NCBI GenBank assembly: GCA_035758925.1
Contig: DASTVV010000052.1
Span: 1-63,393, forward strand
Origin: DASPMP01 sp035758925
Lineage (GTDB): Bacteria; Gemmatimonadota; Gemmatimonadetes; Gemmatimonadales; Gemmatimonadaceae
DNA: 63,393 bases
Reading direction: 5' to 3'
Made by a program: the position numbers and the translations under genes. Shown in pieces: positions 7,731 to 15,077 of the stretch (the stretch's first letter is position 1; every line of letters starts with the position of its first letter). Under the pieces are notes generated by a model, which was not told the DNA's origin, did no database searches, and saw only the letters and a list, made by a program, of their open reading frames with translations.

Positions 7731-7847
7731 TCCGAATTCCACGAATGAACACGAATGGACTGGGCGACGAACGCGCATCGCTGCACAACGAGCCATGTTC
7801 TTCTGGTCGCTCCAGTCAAGGATTCGGCTCATTCGTGCAATTCGGAT
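7731..7847. repeat. Long imperfect palindromic intergenic repeat (ATTCGTG type)
   Basis: The arm at 7731-7758 (TCCGAATTCCACGAATGAAC...) pairs with 7821-7847 (...CATTCGTGCAATTCGGA) with few mismatches. Inside it, GACTGGGCGAC (near 7757) pairs with GTCGCTCCAGTC (near 7807). The whole stretch can fold into a hairpin of nearly 120 nt. It lies between the convergent esterase and serine-hydrolase genes, where it could act as a two-way transcription barrier. Its sequence recalls the attcgtg/cacgaat intergenic repeats scattered in several soil phyla; that link is from memory and unverified. Confidence 0.6.
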
Positions 7848-7872
7848 GAGTAGTTGCCGTTCAATCCGGGAG

Positions 7873-9174
7873 TCACTGTCCGACCTGGCCAGGGCCGCGA
7901 AACGGGCCGTAAACGGCATCGCGGAAGCTCTTGTGCAAGCGTATGCGATCGAATGGCATAAGCTGCACGAAGAGCACGGCGGCGAGATCGTTCGCGGGAT
8001 CCACCCAGAACAAGGTGCTTGCCGCACCATCCCAGAAGAATTCGCCGACCACACCGTTGTTCTCCTCCGCGTTGGCGGGCGGACGCACGCGTACGGCGAG
8101 GTCGATGCCGAAACCCACCTGCCCTTTTCCCGGCAGCCACGACCGCGACGTGACGCTGTCCGATAGATGGCTCGTCGCCATGAGTCGCACCGTCTCGGGT
8201 TTGAGCACGCGCGCGCCATCCAGCGAGCCGCCGTTCAGCAGCATGCGCGCAAACCGCATGTAGTCATCCAGCGTGCTTGTCAGGCCGTAGCCTCCGGGCG
8301 TGAGCGCATGTTTCTTCAGGTTGAACGAGTGGGCGTCGTCGTCGGGCACGCGGGTCAACCCGCCTGAATCCGCGCGGTTGTACATCGCCGCGAAGCGCGG
8401 TAGGTCGGTCGCGGGCACGGCGTAGCGCGTCTCGCGCATGCGCAGCGGCGTCAGCACGTGCTCCTGGACGTAGTGATCATACGGTTGTCCGGAGATTCGC
8501 TCGACGAGGAGCGCCTGGACGTCGACCGATGGGCCGTACTCCCACTTCTCTCCGGGATGGAACAAGAGCGGAACCTTGCCGAGACGGCGTGCCATCTCGG
8601 TGAGCGTGTTGTTGCGATTGCCTGGGTCCGCTTGTCGCAGCAGCGGTCCGACACCCGGATTGTCCGGAGACGTCGCGAAGCCCGCCGTGTGGCGCGTGAG
8701 ATCACGAACGGTCATCGCGCGGTGCGGCGCAACGAGCAGCGGCGCACCAGACGCGTCCGTGCCTGCGTACACGCGGACGTTCGCCAGCTCGGGGATGTAG
8801 CGGGACACGGGATCGTCGAGCGTGAACCTGCCCTGCTCGTAGAGCGTCATGAGCGCGACGCCCGTGACCGGCTTCGTCATGGAATAGATCTGAACGATCG
8901 CGTCGCGGCCCATCGGCCGACTCGCTTCGCGGTCCGCCATCCCGAAGGCGCCGAAGTACACCTCCGATCCCTTCTCGAAGACGAGCGCGGAGATGCCAGC
9001 GACGTTGCCGGTCTCGACGAACCGTCGCAGGGTGGAATCGATACGGTGGCGCGTGACGTCGGTGACGACCTGGCGACGACTCGCCAGGTCTTGACCGGCT
9101 GCCGTTCCGGAAGAAACGCACACCGCGGCCAGCAAAACAAACAGGGGAATACCGGGAATACGGCGCATGGGCAT
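7873..9174 (-). CDS. Secreted serine hydrolase of the class C beta-lactamase / esterase fold
   Basis: 433 residues with a Sec signal peptide (MRRIPGIPLFVLLAAVCVSS..., cleavage near AAG). The catalytic SxxK is S98-M-T-K101 (IYSMTKPVTG), followed by LTRHTAGF and a YGPS motif in the position of the family's general-base Tyr. The C-terminal part has the GLTSTLDDYMRFARMLLNGG helix and a GVVGEFFWDGAASTLFWVDP region replacing KTG. Members are esterases, D-amino peptidases or PBP-like proteins; true beta-lactamase activity is not implied. The start could be 9174 or 9168; the frame stays open far upstream over the divergent otsA, which is coincidental. Confidence 0.88.
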   Translation of the reverse strand: MPMRRIPGIPLFVLLAAVCVSSGTAAGQDLASRRQVVTDVTRHRIDSTLRRFVETGNVAGISALVFEKGSEVYFGAFGMADREASRPMGRDAIVQIYSMTKPVTGVALMTLYEQGRFTLDDPVSRYIPELANVRVYAGTDASGAPLLVAPHRAMTVRDLTRHTAGFATSPDNPGVGPLLRQADPGNRNNTLTEMARRLGKVPLLFHPGEKWEYGPSVDVQALLVERISGQPYDHYVQEHVLTPLRMRETRYAVPATDLPRFAAMYNRADSGGLTRVPDDDAHSFNLKKHALTPGGYGLTSTLDDYMRFARMLLNGGSLDGARVLKPETVRLMATSHLSDSVTSRSWLPGKGQVGFGIDLAVRVRPPANAEENNGVVGEFFWDGAASTLFWVDPANDLAAVLFVQLMPFDRIRLHKSFRDAVYGPFRGPGQVGQ

Positions 9175-9297
9175 GATGGGAGCGAGTAGGCTTTGCGCGA
9201 CGTTGACACTGTGAGACCGCATGGTCAATAGGGAACCTCGGTATTTGTGCGGTTGCCCGGCCGGCGTGCCCGGCCTAGCCTTGTCTGGAGCATGTTG

Positions 9298-10746
9298 ATG
9301 CAGCCATTCCAGGGTCTGGCCGCGGACGCAGTCTCGGGCGCGGACGCGACGCGACGCCTCCTGATCGTGTCGAATCGCCTGCCGCTCCACGTGCAGCGTG
9401 GCGCGGACGGCATTCGCATCGAGCGCAGCAGCGGCGGTCTCGCCACCGGCCTCCGCGGGCCGCACGACAGGAGCAACGGTTGGTGGATCGGATGGCCGGG
9501 GCGCACGGCCGACCTCGATCCGCACGAGATGCGCGAGGCCAGAGCGCACCTCGAACGTGCGCGCGCCGTTCCCATCGAGCTTTCTGACGAAGAAGTCACG
9601 ACGTTCTATGAGACGATGTCGAACGGCGTGCTGTGGCCGTTGTGTCACGATCAGCTCGACCGGCTCCCCCTTCGTATAGAAGGATGGGACGTCTACGAGC
9701 GGGTCAACGAGCGGTTCGCCGACGTCGTCGCCGAGATGTGGCGGCCGGGTGACTTGATCTGGGTGCACGACTATCAGTTGATGCGGCTGCCGCACCTGCT
9801 GCGTCAGCGGCTTCCCCACGCGGCCATCGGCTGCTTCTTTCACGTGCCGTTTCCCAATCCGGAGCTCTTCCTGGTTCTCCCGGTGCGGCAATGGCTGGTG
9901 GAAGGGCTGCTCGGCGCCGACGTCATCGGCTTCCACACGCGCAGATATCGCGGCCACTTCACCGCCGTGCTGCGCCGGCTGTTCGGGCTCGAGATGGATG
10001 CGGACGAACACGTGCGCTTCGACGACCGCATGGTCCGCATCGGGATCTTTCCCATGGGCGTCGATGCTGGCGCCATCGCCGAGCGCGCCGCCGGGCGCGA
10101 GGTAACGGCCAAGGTGCTGGCGCATCGTACGCAACCCGAGCGCATGCTGCTTGGCGTCGATCGGCTGGACTACAGCAAGGGGATGCCGCGCCGGCTCGCC
10201 GCGTTCGAGCGCCTCCTCATCGAGCATCCCGAGTGGCGCACGCGTGTCCGGCTGGTACAGGTGGCCGTGCCCTCACGGGATGGCGTCGCCGCGTATCGGA
10301 AGTTCCGCCGCGAGCTCGAGCTCCTGGTGTCGAGAATCAACGGCCGCTTCGGCACGCCGTCGTGGACCCCCATTCAGTACCTGCACCGACACATCGATGA
10401 CCACGAGCTGCTTGCGCTCTACCGAGCTGCCGACGTCATGCTCGTCACACCGCTCCGGGACGGGATGAATCTCGTCGCCAAGGAATTCGTTGCGGCGCGG
10501 GCCGACGAGAGTGGCGTACTCGTGCTCAGCGAGTTCGCTGGCGCGGCCGACGAGCTTGTCGAGTCACTCCTGGTGAACCCGTACGATGTGGACGGCATGG
10601 CCGGCGCCATCCATCGCGCACTGCAGATGAACGTCGGCGAACGCCGGCGCCGGATGCGGGCGCTGCGTGACCGCGTCACGCGCAACGACGTTCACGCGTG
10701 GGCCGCAGAGTTCATAGCCCGATTGTCGGAGGCTCGCCCCAGCTGA
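9298..10746 (+). CDS. otsA: Trehalose-6-phosphate synthase
   Basis: 482 residues, GT20 family. It transfers glucose from a nucleotide sugar to glucose-6-phosphate to form trehalose-6-phosphate in the cytoplasm. Recognisable motifs are IVSNRLP, SSGGLATGL, WIGWPG, WVHDYQLMRLP, FFHVPFPNPELF, LLGVDRLDYSKGMPRR, PLRDGMNLVAKEFVAAR and LSEFAGAADEL. The ATG at 9298 is favoured by the TGGAG at 9286-9290; 9292 is too close. No OtsB phosphatase follows: the next sequence is a decayed cation antiporter. The phosphatase must be encoded elsewhere, or the product is processed otherwise. It is divergent from the serine hydrolase with a 123-bp gap. Confidence 0.95.
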   Translation: MQPFQGLAADAVSGADATRRLLIVSNRLPLHVQRGADGIRIERSSGGLATGLRGPHDRSNGWWIGWPGRTADLDPHEMREARAHLERARAVPIELSDEEVTTFYETMSNGVLWPLCHDQLDRLPLRIEGWDVYERVNERFADVVAEMWRPGDLIWVHDYQLMRLPHLLRQRLPHAAIGCFFHVPFPNPELFLVLPVRQWLVEGLLGADVIGFHTRRYRGHFTAVLRRLFGLEMDADEHVRFDDRMVRIGIFPMGVDAGAIAERAAGREVTAKVLAHRTQPERMLLGVDRLDYSKGMPRRLAAFERLLIEHPEWRTRVRLVQVAVPSRDGVAAYRKFRRELELLVSRINGRFGTPSWTPIQYLHRHIDDHELLALYRAADVMLVTPLRDGMNLVAKEFVAARADESGVLVLSEFAGAADELVESLLVNPYDVDGMAGAIHRALQMNVGERRRRMRALRDRVTRNDVHAWAAEFIARLSEARPS

Positions 10747-10756
10747 TTGATCGGGC

Positions 10757-11101
10757 ATGCCGCCGCTGGTCGGCTACCTCGTCGCCGGCGTTCTCGTCGG
10801 GCCCGCGACCCCCCGGCTTCGTCGCTGACGTCGAGTTGTCGAAGCAGCTTGCCGAAGTCGGCGTGATCCTGCTGATGTTCGGCGTCGGCCTGCATTTCTC
10901 GATGCTGGACGTCGCGCGGCGACTCAACCCGAAGATCCAGCCGGTGTGCGTACGACCACCGATGAAGAGGTTGCACTCCTGCTACGCGACAAGGTGAACA
11001 GCGTGTTCGCGAGCGACAACGAGCTGGCGCGGGGCATGACACGTGAGGTGCTGGAGCGCATGCGCCCCGCCCGCGACGTGCACGCCAGCGTCAGTGCGTG
11101 A
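10757..11101 (+). pseudogene. Remnant of a KefB/YbaL-type cation/proton antiporter
   Basis: Three collinear pieces of one family remain. Frame 1 reads MPPLVGYLVAGVLVGPATP. After one extra C in the run at 10809-10814 the frame shifts to FVADVELSKQLAEVGVILLMFGVGLHFS, the start of a CPA2 antiporter. This joins directly to MLDVARRLNPKIQ, and after another shift to RTTDEEVALLLRDKV...ELARGMTREVLERMRP, which is the YbaL-type C-terminus after the TrkA-N domain. Several hundred codons in between are gone, as is the extreme N-terminus. The frame ends inside the convergent TetR gene. It is a clear deletion pseudogene, not a short functional protein. Confidence 0.8.
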
Positions 11102-11714
11102 CGTCGATGACGCGGGTTCCGCCGCGTGAGCGCGCGTCCTTCACCATGCGCTGCACCAGCTCCACGAGATCTTCGCCGATGCGCTTCATGCCGATGCACT
11201 GGACGCAGCCGCTCGCGCCTTCCAGCAGGAAGTAGAACAGGTTGGCCGTCAGCTCAGGGTCGGCGAAGCCTGCTTCTCTGCACAGCTTGAGCACGCGTTT
11301 GTGTTCGCGGACCTTGTACGCCTGGATGACGCGCCGCGCGGGATGATCGGGATCCGGCAGCTCGGCGAGCGCGTTGGCGAGCGCTGACCCGCGCTGCTCC
11401 ATCGCCGCCAGCTTGGCGGCCACGCGGTGGCTCCAGTCGACGAGTTGCCCGCGCGGATCCCCGCGATGCCTGGCGCTGAGATCGTTCCACTCCTCTTCCT
11501 TGTGGGCAACGATGCCCTTCACCCACTCGGCGATCAGCTCGTCCTTGGAGTCGAAGTAGCGGTACAGGGTCATCTTGTTGGTGCCCGCCGCTTCGGCGAT
11601 CGCCTCGACGCCAATGCCGCGGATCCCCTGCGTGTGAAACAGGTTACCCGCCGCGATGAGAATCCTCTCGCGCACCGGCAGAGCCGGCCTCGGCTTTTGC
11701 GTCCGACGTGTCAT
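11091..11714 (-). CDS. TetR family transcriptional regulator
   Basis: 207 residues. The N-terminal helix-turn-helix is typical: RERILIAAGNLFHTQGIRGIGVEAIAEAAGTNKMTLYRYFDSKDELI (about residues 15-62). The C-terminal ligand/dimer domain is helical (WSHRVAAKLAAM, ALAELPDPDHPARRVI, FYFLLEGASGCVQ). The ATG at 11714 has GAAGG five bases upstream and is preferred over 11729. The gene is divergent from the outer-membrane barrel gene; two palindromes in the shared region (11770-11815) are probable operators, so it likely represses itself and perhaps its neighbour. The ligand is unknown. Confidence 0.9.
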   Translation of the reverse strand: MTRRTQKPRPALPVRERILIAAGNLFHTQGIRGIGVEAIAEAAGTNKMTLYRYFDSKDELIAEWVKGIVAHKEEEWNDLSARHRGDPRGQLVDWSHRVAAKLAAMEQRGSALANALAELPDPDHPARRVIQAYKVREHKRVLKLCREAGFADPELTANLFYFLLEGASGCVQCIGMKRIGEDLVELVQRMVKDARSRGGTRVIDVTH

Positions 11715-11769
11715 GTCGCCTTCAAGCATACGGCATTCCGTACCCTCGTACTACCCGGGATTGACTCTC

Positions 11770-11815
11770 ATGTTACCGCTCGGTAACATAGCAGGTGTTA
11801 CCGATCGGTAACACC
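11770..11815. promoter_or_regulatory. Paired palindromic operators for the TetR regulator
   Basis: Two copies of GTTACCGNTCGGTAAC occur. 11794-11815 is a perfect 22-bp palindrome (half-site GGTGTTACCGA), and 11770-11789 is a 20-bp palindrome with one central mismatch. Their centres are 25 bp apart. They lie 56 bp upstream of the tetR-like start (11714) and 95 bp upstream of the barrel gene (11910). Spacing and symmetry fit two TetR dimers. Confidence 0.75.
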
Positions 11816-11909
11816 CGGGTGCAGGAAAGCAGGACCATGTGGCAACGCAGAACGGAGTCGCTGTCCGCTTCACAACCAGTACAGTCGCTGTCCAAGGAGG
11901 CAGCAGTCT

Positions 11910-12542
11910 ATGCAGAACGATCGTAAGGAGACGGTGCAGGTTCATGAGGGTACCGACAACGTTGGCCGAATCGCCCTGCTCGGCCTGATCCTCGTCATCA
12001 CGCTTCTTCTCGCCTCGGTCCGCGTGGTCTTCGGCCAGGCGCCGTCCAATGAATCTCGTGGCGCGATTCGCCCGTTCGTGGGCGCGTACATCCCCACGGG
12101 CGAGCAGCGTGATTTCCTCAAGGACGCCGTGCTCGTCGGCGCGCAGGGCACGTGGAACACCACCGAGATGGTCGCCCTCACCGGTTCGTTCGGGTGGGCG
12201 CCGTCGAAGGACAAGGTCACCGCGGGCGATCTGACACTCGACGCGTTCCAGTACGACCTGGGCGTCGAGGTGCATCCGTCGTCCGCGATCCTGGCCGGGA
12301 CGACGCCGTTCGTCGGTCTGGGCGCGGGTGGACGCACGTACAGCTATCGCGACTATAGCGTCGATTCGAAGACCAACTTCGACGGCTATGCCGCGCTCGG
12401 GCTGGACGCGCTCGCCGGTCCGGTTGGGCTTCGCCTCGAGGCGCGCGATTACGTCTCGAAGTTCCAGCCGCTCGCTGGCGGTGGCGAAAGCAAGACGCGC
12501 AACGATCTCGCGATCTTCGCCGGAGTCGGAATCCGGTTCTAG
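11910..12542 (+). CDS. Outer-membrane beta-barrel protein
   Basis: 210 residues. A long signal region with hydrophobic core IALLGLILVITLLLASVRVVFG and an AQA-like cleavage site is followed by alternating beta strands with aromatic girdles (IRPFVGAYIPTG, VGLGAGGRTYSYRDY, FDGYAALGLDALAG, VGLRLEARDYVSKF) and a final strand ending in aromatic Phe (LAIFAGVGIRF), the usual Bam recognition end. It resembles small eight-stranded OmpA/OmpW-like barrels. A strong AAGGAGG ribosome site lies at 11895-11901. The TetR operator pair upstream suggests ligand-controlled expression. A strong terminator follows. Confidence 0.8.
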   Translation: MQNDRKETVQVHEGTDNVGRIALLGLILVITLLLASVRVVFGQAPSNESRGAIRPFVGAYIPTGEQRDFLKDAVLVGAQGTWNTTEMVALTGSFGWAPSKDKVTAGDLTLDAFQYDLGVEVHPSSAILAGTTPFVGLGAGGRTYSYRDYSVDSKTNFDGYAALGLDALAGPVGLRLEARDYVSKFQPLAGGGESKTRNDLAIFAGVGIRF

Positions 12543-12548
12543 GTACGT

Positions 12549-12587
12549 CGAGGGAGGCAGGGGCAACTGCTGCCCCCGCCTCCCTCG
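12549..12587 (+). terminator. Intrinsic terminator after the barrel gene
   Basis: A 17-bp stem (CGAGGGAGGCAGGGGCA at 12549-12565 against 12571-12587, one mismatch) with a 5-nt loop is followed by gtctctctttc. The stem is very GC-rich and the T-rich tail is interrupted by C, yet the position 6 bp after the stop codon supports a terminator. Confidence 0.75.
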
Positions 12588-12609
12588 GTCTCTCTTTCAC
12601 TTGGGAATC

Positions 12610-13020
12610 ATGTCTGAATCCACGCTCATCTCGTTGACCGACGCGCCCGCCGACACGCGGCCGCTCGATGATCTCACGGAGTACGTCTACGAGTCAGTCC
12701 AGGCGGACCGCGAGCTGGCGCACATGTTCGCCAGCATGCCGGGCGATCACCGCGAGCATCTGTTCGATTTCCTCTCGGAGGTGTTCCGCGGCCCGGACGA
12801 CTTCGTACAGCCGAGCACGCACGCGCACGTGTTGACGCGGCACGTTGGGCGCTACTTCACGCTGCAGCAGCGGCGCTCGTGGATGGATCTCGTGGTGCAC
12901 GCCGCCGGCTTTCTGGGTTGGACCGACGACCCGCAGACGCGCCTGGCGGTGGTGGAGTACCTCGAGTGGGGCTCGCGCAACGCCGTCCCGAAACCGTCCC
13001 CTCGCATCATGGTGTGCTGA
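12610..13020 (+). CDS. Truncated (2/2) globin-like protein
   Basis: 136 residues. The central part aligns by eye with group II truncated haemoglobins: HLFDFLSEVFRGPDDFV, then THAHVLTRHVGRYFTLQQRRSWMDLV, where the His in TRHV is at the proximal haem-ligand position, and a closing helix LAVVEYLEWGSRNAV. Such proteins bind haem and handle O2, NO or peroxide. The start at 12610 is just after the terminator of the previous gene, so it has its own promoter. It converges on an ICMT-like gene 24 bp away. Confidence 0.78.
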   Translation: MSESTLISLTDAPADTRPLDDLTEYVYESVQADRELAHMFASMPGDHREHLFDFLSEVFRGPDDFVQPSTHAHVLTRHVGRYFTLQQRRSWMDLVVHAAGFLGWTDDPQTRLAVVEYLEWGSRNAVPKPSPRIMVC

Positions 13021-13044
13021 GGAGCCGATTGTTGGAGCTTCGCC

Positions 13045-13722
13045 TTACCAGACGTTGGGAATGAGCCGGTAACGCACTCGTTGCTGGTACTCGGTGTAGC
13101 CCGGCAGCTCGCGGGCAAGCATCCGCTCCTCGTCCAGCAGCCTCCAGACGAGGAGTGGCGCCATGAACGCGACCGCGAGCAATCCCACCCAGGACCCGAG
13201 CGCGAGCGGCGTACCGATCACGTACACCATGGCGCTCGCGTACATCGGATGCCGCACGATGGCGTAGGGTCCGGTGGAGATCACGCGCTGGCCCGCAGCC
13301 ACTTGGATAGTCGCCGTCGCGTACGTGTTCTCCTGGTAGACGCGTCCGATGAAGCCAAAGCCGAAGACGCACATCAGCTGGCCAAGGAAAACAACTGCTA
13401 ACGGCGCCCTGGACCAGCCGAACCTGTAGTCCAGCGCTGGCACAACCAGCAACGCGATGAACCCCACCGATGCACCGAGCATGATGAGGCGTTGCTGCGG
13501 ACGCTTCTCTGCGCTCGGTCCGGCCTTCATGCGGCGCTCGAGGAGCGCAGGATCGCGACGCAACAGGTCGGCCGTGATGACGGCAGACAACCCGACGAAG
13601 AGCGCCAGGTACACCCACCCGTTCCACCATCTGATGGTGCCAGCGCACGCGAAGAGCAGCGCGCCCGTGACGACGGCGAGGGCGCCGAGGCTGAGATAGG
13701 CTCGCGTCTGCAGTGAGGCCAT
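13045..13722 (-). CDS. Isoprenylcysteine carboxyl methyltransferase-like membrane protein
   Basis: 225 residues with about five membrane segments. The C-terminal region carries the ICMT/PEMT signature: VISTGPYAIVRHPMYASAMVYVIGTPLALGSW, then RLLDEERMLARELPGYTEYQQRVRYRLIPNVW. Bacterial members methylate unknown lipid or protein substrates with S-adenosylmethionine. The ATG at 13722 (MASLQTRAYLSLG) is used because upstream in-frame sequence lacks family character. It is divergent from the TPAT operon; a perfect 8-bp hairpin lies at 13753-13772 between them. Confidence 0.85.
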   Translation of the reverse strand: MASLQTRAYLSLGALAVVTGALLFACAGTIRWWNGWVYLALFVGLSAVITADLLRRDPALLERRMKAGPSAEKRPQQRLIMLGASVGFIALLVVPALDYRFGWSRAPLAVVFLGQLMCVFGFGFIGRVYQENTYATATIQVAAGQRVISTGPYAIVRHPMYASAMVYVIGTPLALGSWVGLLAVAFMAPLLVWRLLDEERMLARELPGYTEYQQRVRYRLIPNVW

Positions 13723-13752
13723 CAGCGAAGCGGATATGGGTTCGGGATAGAT

Positions 13753-13772
13753 CTGGGTGCTGTTGCACCCAG
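13753..13772. promoter_or_regulatory. Short perfect hairpin in a divergent promoter region
   Basis: CTGGGTGC (13753-13760) and GCACCCAG (13765-13772) form an 8-bp perfect stem with a TGTT loop. It lies 31 bp upstream of the ICMT-like start and 121 bp upstream of the TatT gene. It may be an operator or RNA structure; there is no further evidence. Confidence 0.3.
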
Positions 13773-13893
13773 CAACAATCGGGCAACCGTGTTCACGGTG
13801 GCGTCCGTGGCGGCATCCGCGGACGCTGGCAGGTCGCCGACGATCGCTCGCGGAGTCGCGCGCCGCCGTCCCCACATCTATCTTGTCCAGCGC

Positions 13894-14838
13894 ATGATCC
13901 GTCGCGCTGACGCAAGACTCGCAACGGGCGTCGTCCTGATGACGGCGATGCTGTGTGTCGCCTGCTCGCCCAAGCGATTCGCCGTGAACAAGCTTGGCGA
14001 TGCGCTGGCGAACCCCGGCACGACGTACGCCGCCGACGACGACCCGGAGCTCATTGCGGCCGCGGCGCCGTTCAGCCTCAAGCTGATCGAGAGCCTGCTG
14101 GAATCGTCGCCCAAGCACGAAGGCCTGCTTCTCGCCGCCGCCAGCGGCTTCACGCAGTATTCCTACGCCTTCGTCCAGCAACAGGCGGACTTCGCGGAAG
14201 ACACGAGCCTCACCCGCGCGACAGCGCTGCGGCTCCGCGCCCGCAAGCTCGACCTCCGCGCCCGCGACTATGGCCTGCGCGGGCTCGACGTGCGCCACGA
14301 GGGGTTCACCACGAGCTTGCGCAGGGATCCACGCGGCACCGTTCGTCCCGCGACCAAGCGGGATGTCCCCCTGCTCTACTGGACGGCGGCTGCCTGGGGC
14401 GCGGCGATCTCGGTGTCGAAAGACGTCCCCGAGCTGGTCGCTGACCAGCCCATCGTCGAAGCACTGATCGACCGCGCGCTGGAGCTGGATGAGACGTTCA
14501 GCGCTGGCGCGATTCACAGTTTTCTCATCACATATGAGATGGCACGCCAGGGGGTCGCCGGCGATCCCGCCGTTCGGTCGCGCCAGCATTTCGATCGGGC
14601 GGTCGCCGTCAGCAAGGGGCAGGCGGCGTCGCCTTATGTATCGTACGCGGAGGCCGTGAGCTTGAGCCAGCAGAACCGCGCCGAGTTCGTGAAGATGCTC
14701 GAGCAGGCGCTCGCCATCGATATCAACGCCAAGCCCGAGTGGCGGCTCGAGAACCTGGTGATGCAGGAGCGGGCGCGCTGGCTCATGTCCAAAGTGCCCG
14801 ATCTGTTTCTCGGATCCGTGCCGGATCAGCCATTCTAG
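13894..14838 (+). CDS. TPAT transporter-associated lipoprotein TatT (TRAP T component)
   Basis: 314 residues. The signal peptide ends in a lipobox (TAMLCVAC, lipidated Cys near residue 24). The mature protein is all-helical in the TatT pattern: ELIAAAAPFSLKLIESLLESSPKHEGLLLAAASGFTQYSYAFVQQQADF, LLYWTAAAWGAAISVSKD and VEALIDRALELDETFSAGAIHSFLITYEM, equivalent to TPR-like repeats. In Treponema pallidum TatT forms a complex with a DctP-type protein and is thought to help move hydrophobic ligands. The next two genes encode the binding protein and fused permease, so a complete TPAT system is present. It is separated from them by 239 bp holding a palindromic repeat. Confidence 0.88.
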   Translation: MIRRADARLATGVVLMTAMLCVACSPKRFAVNKLGDALANPGTTYAADDDPELIAAAAPFSLKLIESLLESSPKHEGLLLAAASGFTQYSYAFVQQQADFAEDTSLTRATALRLRARKLDLRARDYGLRGLDVRHEGFTTSLRRDPRGTVRPATKRDVPLLYWTAAAWGAAISVSKDVPELVADQPIVEALIDRALELDETFSAGAIHSFLITYEMARQGVAGDPAVRSRQHFDRAVAVSKGQAASPYVSYAEAVSLSQQNRAEFVKMLEQALAIDINAKPEWRLENLVMQERARWLMSKVPDLFLGSVPDQPF

Positions 14839-15056
14839 GTGCTCAGACCATTCGAACCGCTCTCACGGAACACACTGATTCGACGGATGACACAGGATAC
14901 AACTAAAGGCGGAAATCGTTTGGTTGGAAAAACAACAACGAACTTGTCTTGGTTTTGACGGTCCAAGCACTCTGGCAAATTCTTCCTTGGTTTATTCGTG
15001 TGCTCCGTTTCATCCCGTCTCGTCAGTGACAAGCTTTGTGGATGCTCTGAGCACCT
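14837..15056. repeat. AT-richer palindromic element inside the TPAT operon
   Basis: The ends AGGTGCTCAGA (14837-14847) and TCTGAGCACCT (15046-15056) are perfect 11-bp inverted repeats. Inside, GGAACACACTGATTCGACGG near 14874 is partly complementary to CCGTCTCGTCAGTG near 15015, and the centre is markedly AT-richer than the surroundings. I see no gene in it. It separates TatT from the binding protein and resembles the other two long intergenic palindromes of the window in layout. Confidence 0.5.
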
Positions 15057-15077
15057 CAACAGCGAACGAATGACTTT

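Noticed and set aside
9175..10227. Upstream extension of the serine-hydrolase frame across otsA
   Set aside because: The extension is antisense to otsA with no family match, and the hydrolase has a good signal peptide from 9174/9168.
10486..10494. TTCGTTGCG in otsA as another LytTR half-site
   Set aside because: No second half 21 bp away and it is in the middle of a coding region.
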